Shown in pieces: positions 50,169 through 54,213 of a DNA stretch of 54,213 nt. The position numbers and the translations under genes were made by a program. Source of the stretch: M3007 sp046296435 (GTDB taxonomy: Bacteria; Bacteroidota; Bacteroidia; Chitinophagales; Saprospiraceae); assembly GCA_046296435.1 (NCBI GenBank), contig JBKBLI010000015.1, positions 1-54,213 on the forward strand, given 5' to 3'. The notes beneath the pieces were generated by a model. It was not told the origin of the DNA. It saw nothing but the letters and a program-made list of their open reading frames with translations, and made no database searches. The number at the start of each line of letters is the position of its first letter. Position 1 is the stretch's first letter.

Positions 50169-50186
50169 TTTTTTTTCAAAAAAAAA
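50169..50186. repeat. A/T palindrome, T8-C-A9 copy (longest)
   Basis: In the 185-bp gap between the cytidylate-kinase-like gene and the GH57 gene, both on the minus strand. Confidence 0.8.
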
Positions 50187-50284
50187 GTGCGCACACGACC
50201 TGGACAAAAGACGCGTAGGCGCAGTTGCGCACAGTCCCCGCCCCAACCGCGCGTCGTTGGCTACAAGTTGTTATTTGTCGCCGC

Positions 50285-50839
50285 TCATTGCCCAAATCGG
50301 GCGATACCGCTCTTCGCGAGGATCAGATCGGCCACTTGCTCAGGCGTGCGTCCGGAGGTATCGATCTGGAGATCGAAGTTGTCCATGTTGCCGCAGTCTG
50401 CATTGTATTTGAGCAGAAAGCGTTGGTTCTCGCTTTGTTTGCGGGCCTGAATTTTGGCGATGGCCTCCCGAATATCGCCGTATTGTTCGCTGTTGCGATT
50501 GGGGTCGGCCAGGATGCGCGCAGCGGCTATATCCACCGGCACGCTCAAATACACCTTGAAAGAATCGGGCAAAAAAAACCAAGCTAGGCGGCTGTCCACT
50601 ACGTAGCCGTCGGGATTATCGCGCAGTCCGACAAACACGCTGTCGATCTGACGGTCAATCTCGGGATCTGTATCGGCCAGACGATTAAGCGCGAGGGTGT
50701 CGATACCCATTTCGGCGGCCAGACGGCGCTGTATCTGACCGGTAGAGAGGTATGCGTATCCGGTTTTTTCACACAAAATACGCGATACGACGCTCTTGCC
50801 GCTTCCAAGATCGCCGGTGATTGTGATCTTCTTGTTCAT
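50285..50839 (-). CDS. Cytidylate-kinase-like P-loop nucleoside monophosphate kinase
   Basis: A 184-aa cytoplasmic kinase. P-loop GDLGSGKS at 9-16, a nucleotide-binding SRLAWFFL region, and a lid-like stretch (AAARILADPNRNSEQYGD) resemble the archaeal-type cytidylate kinase family (AAA_17/Cytidylate_kin2). Probable role CMP/dCMP phosphorylation, but the substrate is not certain. Its ATG overlaps the smc stop by 4 nt (ATGA), so it is translated with smc. Confidence 0.82.
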   Translation of the reverse strand: MNKKITITGDLGSGKSVVSRILCEKTGYAYLSTGQIQRRLAAEMGIDTLALNRLADTDPEIDRQIDSVFVGLRDNPDGYVVDSRLAWFFLPDSFKVYLSVPVDIAAARILADPNRNSEQYGDIREAIAKIQARKQSENQRFLLKYNADCGNMDNFDLQIDTSGRTPEQVADLILAKSGIARFGQ

Positions 50840-53800
50840 CCTTCGAATACGAGGGCTTCATGATTGAGTTGGCGAAAGTCCACCTGAGTGACGGCGCTAA
50901 CGCCCGGCTCGGACATATATACGCCGTAGATCGTATCGACGGCGGCCATGGTAGCCTTGTTGTGGGTCACGACAATGAACTGCGAATCGGCCGAAAACTG
51001 GCGGATGATTCGGTTGAACTTTTCGATATTGGCATCGTCGAGCGGGGCGTCCACCTCGTCGAAAATGCAGAAAGGCGCGGGCTTGAGCAGGTATAGGGCA
51101 AAGAGTAGGGCCGTTGCCGTAAGGGTTTTTTCGCCGCCGGACAGTTGGGCGATGGTTTGCGGGCGCTTTCCTTTGGGTTTGGCGACGATCTGGATGTCCG
51201 ACTCCAGAGGAGCGTCGGGATTGGCCAAAAGCAGATCGGCAGTGTCTTCTTCGGTGAAGAGCGTGCGAAACACGCGCTGAAAGTTGTCGCGCACTTTTTC
51301 AAAAGCCTCAAAAAAGCGCTGCGTGGCTGTGTCTTCAATCTCTTTCATGGTCTGGATCAGGTTTTCTTTGGCGCCGAGTATGTCGTTGCGCTGGCCGGCG
51401 ATGGTATCGTACCGGACCTTGATCTCGTTGTAGGCCTCGATGGCCATGGGATTGATCTCTCCGTAGTTGTCGAGTCGGCGTTTGAGGGCGATCACGTCTT
51501 TTTCGAGCGCCTCGCGTTGAAGTTCGGGATTCGGCTCGCGGTTGATGATGTCGTTGACTTCGATGCCAAACTCTGCTCTGAGCCGCTCGCCGATGGCCGT
51601 TATCTCGAATTTGACGTCGGTAAATTGCTCTTTCAGGCGGTTGACCTGTAGCTGCAACTCTTGCTGCTTGCGNNNNNNNNNNNNNNNNNNNNNNNNNNNN
51701 NNNNNNNNNNNNNNNNNNNNNNNNNNNNNNNNNNNNNNNNNNNNNNNNNNNNNNNNNNNNNNNNNNNNNCGAAAGTTCTCGCGCGATCGGTTTTCCAACT
51801 CCATGATTTCGTTGCGGGCCTTGACATAGACCTGTTCCGCTTCGCCGAGTTTGCTTTCCATGGCCTTTTTTTCATGATAGGATTGCTGCAGCCACGCTTC
51901 GAGTTCGCGCAATTCCTGTTCGGCCTGCGCGGTCTCCTGCTCGTTGGCCTGAAGCGTTCGGGTCAGTGCGATCTGGGCTTGGTTGATCTCCTCGCGGCGA
52001 TTGAGCTTGAAGTTGAGTTCTTGCCGCAAGACGTTGACCTTGTTTTGCTGCCGGATGAAGGCGATCTGGGTCTCGTTGTATGCCTGACTTGCCGTATTGA
52101 GCGCGTCGGCCACCTCCCTGAATGAGCCGTCGGCCTGGTCGAGTTGACTGCGCAATTGTTCGGCCTCGGCGCTTTTGAGGCGTAGCGCTTGCTGGATTTC
52201 GGCGATCTCCGCATCGAGCCGATTGGCCAAGGCCCCTGACTCGGCGGCCTGCTTATCGAAATTGTCCACAAAAACGGCGATATTTTCAATGCGGGCCTGA
52301 AGGGCGGCTTTTTCCTGCTGCGCCTGGTTGAGTTGACGGCGCAATTCATTGATGGCTGCGTTTTGGTCCGCTTTGCGCAATTGCTCAGCCCGGGCTTTGA
52401 GGGCTTCCAGGCGTTGGCGCAGGTCGTCGTCGATTTTTTCTAATTTTTTTATCTCTGTCTCGAGCAATTCGAGATTTTTCTTGCGTCCAATTTTTTTTCC
52501 CTCAAAAAGCCCCACCGAACCGCCCGCTAGACTAAAGCGCCGCTGCACAAATCCACCGTTTTTCTGTAGGTAGATTACATCTGGCGCGGGGCTGGAAAGC
52601 GGCGACGCCTCATCGACAATCACTACGTTGCCGAGTAGGAAGGAGACGAGGTGGCGATATGTTGGATCGGCGCTCACTACGTCCATGGCCGCCAGGCTTC
52701 CGGGCAAAAGACGGAGTTCTGGCGGGTTGCGGTCGATCAACTCCAGAATAAAAAAATTGGCGCGTCCTTTTTGGCTGCTGTGGAGCAGTTGAATGGCGGC
52801 AGCGGCGTCGGATACCGTGGGCGCTACGTAGTAGTTGAGGTAAGGCTCTAAGTAATTTTCGACCGTCACGCGATAGTCCTCTTGCACGAAAAGGAGGTCT
52901 GAAAGCAGGGGGCAGCGCTGCGCCCAATCCTTTTGCTGGCTTAGGAAGCGAATGCTTTCCGGAAAGCCCTCCAGATTTTCGACCATGCTCTTGGTCAATT
53001 TGAATTCATTCTGGCGAGCGTCCAGAGCGCGGCGGTGGTCGGCCGTCCTTTTTTGAAGCGTTTCGATTTCGGACTCCGTGCGGCCCAATTCGGCACGGCG
53101 TTCGGCGTCGTCCGACTCGGCCCGCGCCAACTGCGCCTGTTTCTGGCCTGCTTCCCGCTCCTTGTCGCTGAGTTTGACGAGCAGTTCGTTCATCTCGGAT
53201 TTTCGGTCGGCGATGTCGTTCAGCGTGCGTTGCATGTCGCGGCGGAGGTTTTCGGTTTGGGCGTTTTTCACGGCCTTCTGCTTTTCCAACTCAACCAAAG
53301 CGCGCTCTACGGCCTGCTGCGCTTGTACAAACTGGTCTAAATCGCCTTTGAGCGCGCCATGCCGGGCGCGCGCCTCCTCTAGGGCTTGCCTGCGTTGGTT
53401 GAGCAGTTCGTCAGCTTCGGTTTCGAGTTTCACCTCGTAGTTCATCTCTGTTTGGTACGCCTCGATACCGGATTCGAGCGCGCGCAATTGCTCAGCATTG
53501 GCGTGGAGGGTGGTCTGAAGTTTTACCAAATCGTTGCGCAGGTAGTTCAGGCGTTGGGCCAGCATACTTTTCTCATTCTCGCGGCCGCGTATGCGCCCGG
53601 CCAATTGGTTGACTTGCTGCTGGCTATCGCTGAGTTTGGTTTCCTTATCGGTGTGCGATTTGCGTTTGGCCTCCAGATCGGCCTCAATCAGTCGGCCCTG
53701 GGCCTCGACGGCGCGGTAGGCATCTTCCTGGGCGGCGATCTGCTCTTTGAGATCCTTGAATGACTTTTTGTGCTTGGCTAAGTTGAATACCGCCAATTCA

Positions 53801-54213
53801 ATGCTGGCGGCGCGGTATTCGTCCTTCAATTCGTAGTACTTCTGAGTGCGTTGGGCTTGCTTTTCGAGTTTCTTAAGTTGATCCTCGATCTCGAACAGCA
53901 GGTCTTCGACGCGATCCAGATCGGCGGCGGTGGCTTCGAGTTTCTGTTGTGTTTCGTGTTTGCGGGCCTTGTACTTGCTGATCCCTGCGGCTTGTTCGAA
54001 CATCTTGCGGCGCGCCTGTTCGCGGTCGCTCAATAGATCCTCGACCATGTTCAGGGCGATAATGGCGTAAGAGTCCGGTCCGATGCCTGTATCCAGAAAA
54101 AGCGAGGTAATGTCTTTGAGGCGACAAGTTACTCCGTTGAGTCGGTATTCGCTTTCGCCGCTGCGATACAGGATACGGCTCACGCTCACGCTGCCGTAGT
54201 CGGTGGGCAGGAT
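50836..54213 (-). CDS. smc: Chromosome segregation protein SMC, N-terminus cut off by window edge
   Basis: Condensin ATPase that compacts and separates chromosomes. About 1125 of an expected ~1180 residues are present; the Walker A head lies beyond the right edge. Visible: ILYRSGESEYRLNG after the head, long coiled coils (e.g. QQKLEATAADLDRVEDLL), a hinge near 480-600 of this fragment, and the C-terminal head with signature LSGGEKTLTATALLFAL, Walker B FCIFDEVDAPLDDANIEKF and the D-loop/H-loop QFIVVTHNKATM. A 97-N run hides 33 residues of the second coil. The open frame continues to the last base. Overlaps the downstream kinase gene by 4 nt. Confidence 0.97.
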   Translation of the reverse strand: MLPTDYGSVSVSRILYRSGESEYRLNGVTCRLKDITSLFLDTGIGPDSYAIIALNMVEDLLSDREQARRKMFEQAAGISKYKARKHETQQKLEATAADLDRVEDLLFEIEDQLKKLEKQAQRTQKYYELKDEYRAASIELAVFNLAKHKKSFKDLKEQIAAQEDAYRAVEAQGRLIEADLEAKRKSHTDKETKLSDSQQQVNQLAGRIRGRENEKSMLAQRLNYLRNDLVKLQTTLHANAEQLRALESGIEAYQTEMNYEVKLETEADELLNQRRQALEEARARHGALKGDLDQFVQAQQAVERALVELEKQKAVKNAQTENLRRDMQRTLNDIADRKSEMNELLVKLSDKEREAGQKQAQLARAESDDAERRAELGRTESEIETLQKRTADHRRALDARQNEFKLTKSMVENLEGFPESIRFLSQQKDWAQRCPLLSDLLFVQEDYRVTVENYLEPYLNYYVAPTVSDAAAAIQLLHSSQKGRANFFILELIDRNPPELRLLPGSLAAMDVVSADPTYRHLVSFLLGNVVIVDEASPLSSPAPDVIYLQKNGGFVQRRFSLAGGSVGLFEGKKIGRKKNLELLETEIKKLEKIDDDLRQRLEALKARAEQLRKADQNAAINELRRQLNQAQQEKAALQARIENIAVFVDNFDKQAAESGALANRLDAEIAEIQQALRLKSAEAEQLRSQLDQADGSFREVADALNTASQAYNETQIAFIRQQNKVNVLRQELNFKLNRREEINQAQIALTRTLQANEQETAQAEQELRELEAWLQQSYHEKKAMESKLGEAEQVYVKARNEIMELENRSRENFXXXXXXXXXXXXXXXXXXXXXXXXXXXXXXXXXRKQQELQLQVNRLKEQFTDVKFEITAIGERLRAEFGIEVNDIINREPNPELQREALEKDVIALKRRLDNYGEINPMAIEAYNEIKVRYDTIAGQRNDILGAKENLIQTMKEIEDTATQRFFEAFEKVRDNFQRVFRTLFTEEDTADLLLANPDAPLESDIQIVAKPKGKRPQTIAQLSGGEKTLTATALLFALYLLKPAPFCIFDEVDAPLDDANIEKFNRIIRQFSADSQFIVVTHNKATMAAVDTIYGVYMSEPGVSAVTQVDFRQLNHEALVFEG
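51673..51769. other. Run of 97 N inside smc
   Basis: In the C-terminal coiled coil; frame preserved on both sides. Confidence 0.99.

Overview
The window looks like chromosomal DNA from a Bacteroidota bacterium, most probably of the Saprospira/Lewinella/Haliscomenobacter type (the order is an inference). Three secreted proteins end in type IX secretion (T9SS) type A sorting domains. Fifteen copies of the Bacteroidota -7 promoter box TAnnTTTG sit upstream of genes, and Shine-Dalgarno sequences are absent. Families typical of the phylum are present: a DUF5683 protein, RNase HI with a viroplasmin-like N-domain, a THUMP-like methyltransferase and a Flavobacteria-type alpha-oxoamine synthase. No rRNA, tRNA, CRISPR array, insertion sequence or phage gene was found. 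Four runs of 95-97 N lie inside genes, and each keeps the reading frame on both sides.

Layout. 1-2.6 kb: 3' end of pgk facing a translationally coupled nucleotide-sugar pair (UDP-xylose synthase, dTDP-glucose 4,6-dehydratase). 2.7-8.2 kb: membrane protein plus orphan PAS histidine kinase, facing a LolC/E-type permease and a LysM glucosaminidase lipoprotein. 8.5-15.7 kb: minus-strand genes (SDR, signal-less subtilase with SH3 repeats, small lipoprotein, RNase HI, barrel protein, rhomboid, DUF5683). 16.2-22.9 kb: secreted M12-type metalloprotease, Omp85 protein, small T9SS cargo protein, lipoprotein. 23-25.6 kb: hpf with a long leader, trmD, THUMP-like methyltransferase. 25.7-30.7 kb: transglutaminase-like protein, an SDR lacking its tyrosine, an ECF sigma/anti-sigma/Spy-like stress cassette, glycerate kinase. 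30.9-36.8 kb: fatty acid hydroxylase, second glucosaminidase, PECR-like SDR, asparaginase-type lipoprotein, prfC. 36.8-41.1 kb: T9SS beta-propeller-like protein, orphan ABC ATPase, two envelope proteins. 41.2-46.6 kb: ruvB divergent from a cysteine-synthase-like / cupin / alpha-oxoamine synthase / rpiB cluster, then a small HAD protein. 46.8-54.2 kb: SdiA-regulated-like protein, GH57 enzyme, cytidylate-kinase-like protein, and smc running off the right edge.

Most notable observations. (1) An A/T palindrome of the form T(6-8)-C/G-A(5-9) recurs at about fourteen gene boundaries, in several cases directly against a start codon. (2) The cluster at 42.4-46.0 kb pairs a divergent cystathionine/cysteine-synthase-like enzyme with an alpha-oxoamine synthase and a cupin oxygenase. 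That gene content fits biosynthesis of a sulfonolipid (capnine type) or sphingolipid base. (3) The gap at 32951-33288 carries a perfect promoter box followed by a strong hairpin and T-run, and may encode a small RNA or attenuator. (4) A 20-bp perfect palindrome centred on TGACGTCA lies in the hpf leader, and a shorter one with the same core lies near 11.96 kb. (5) Several genes have the -7 box only 5-9 nt before the start codon, implying leaderless or nearly leaderless mRNAs.
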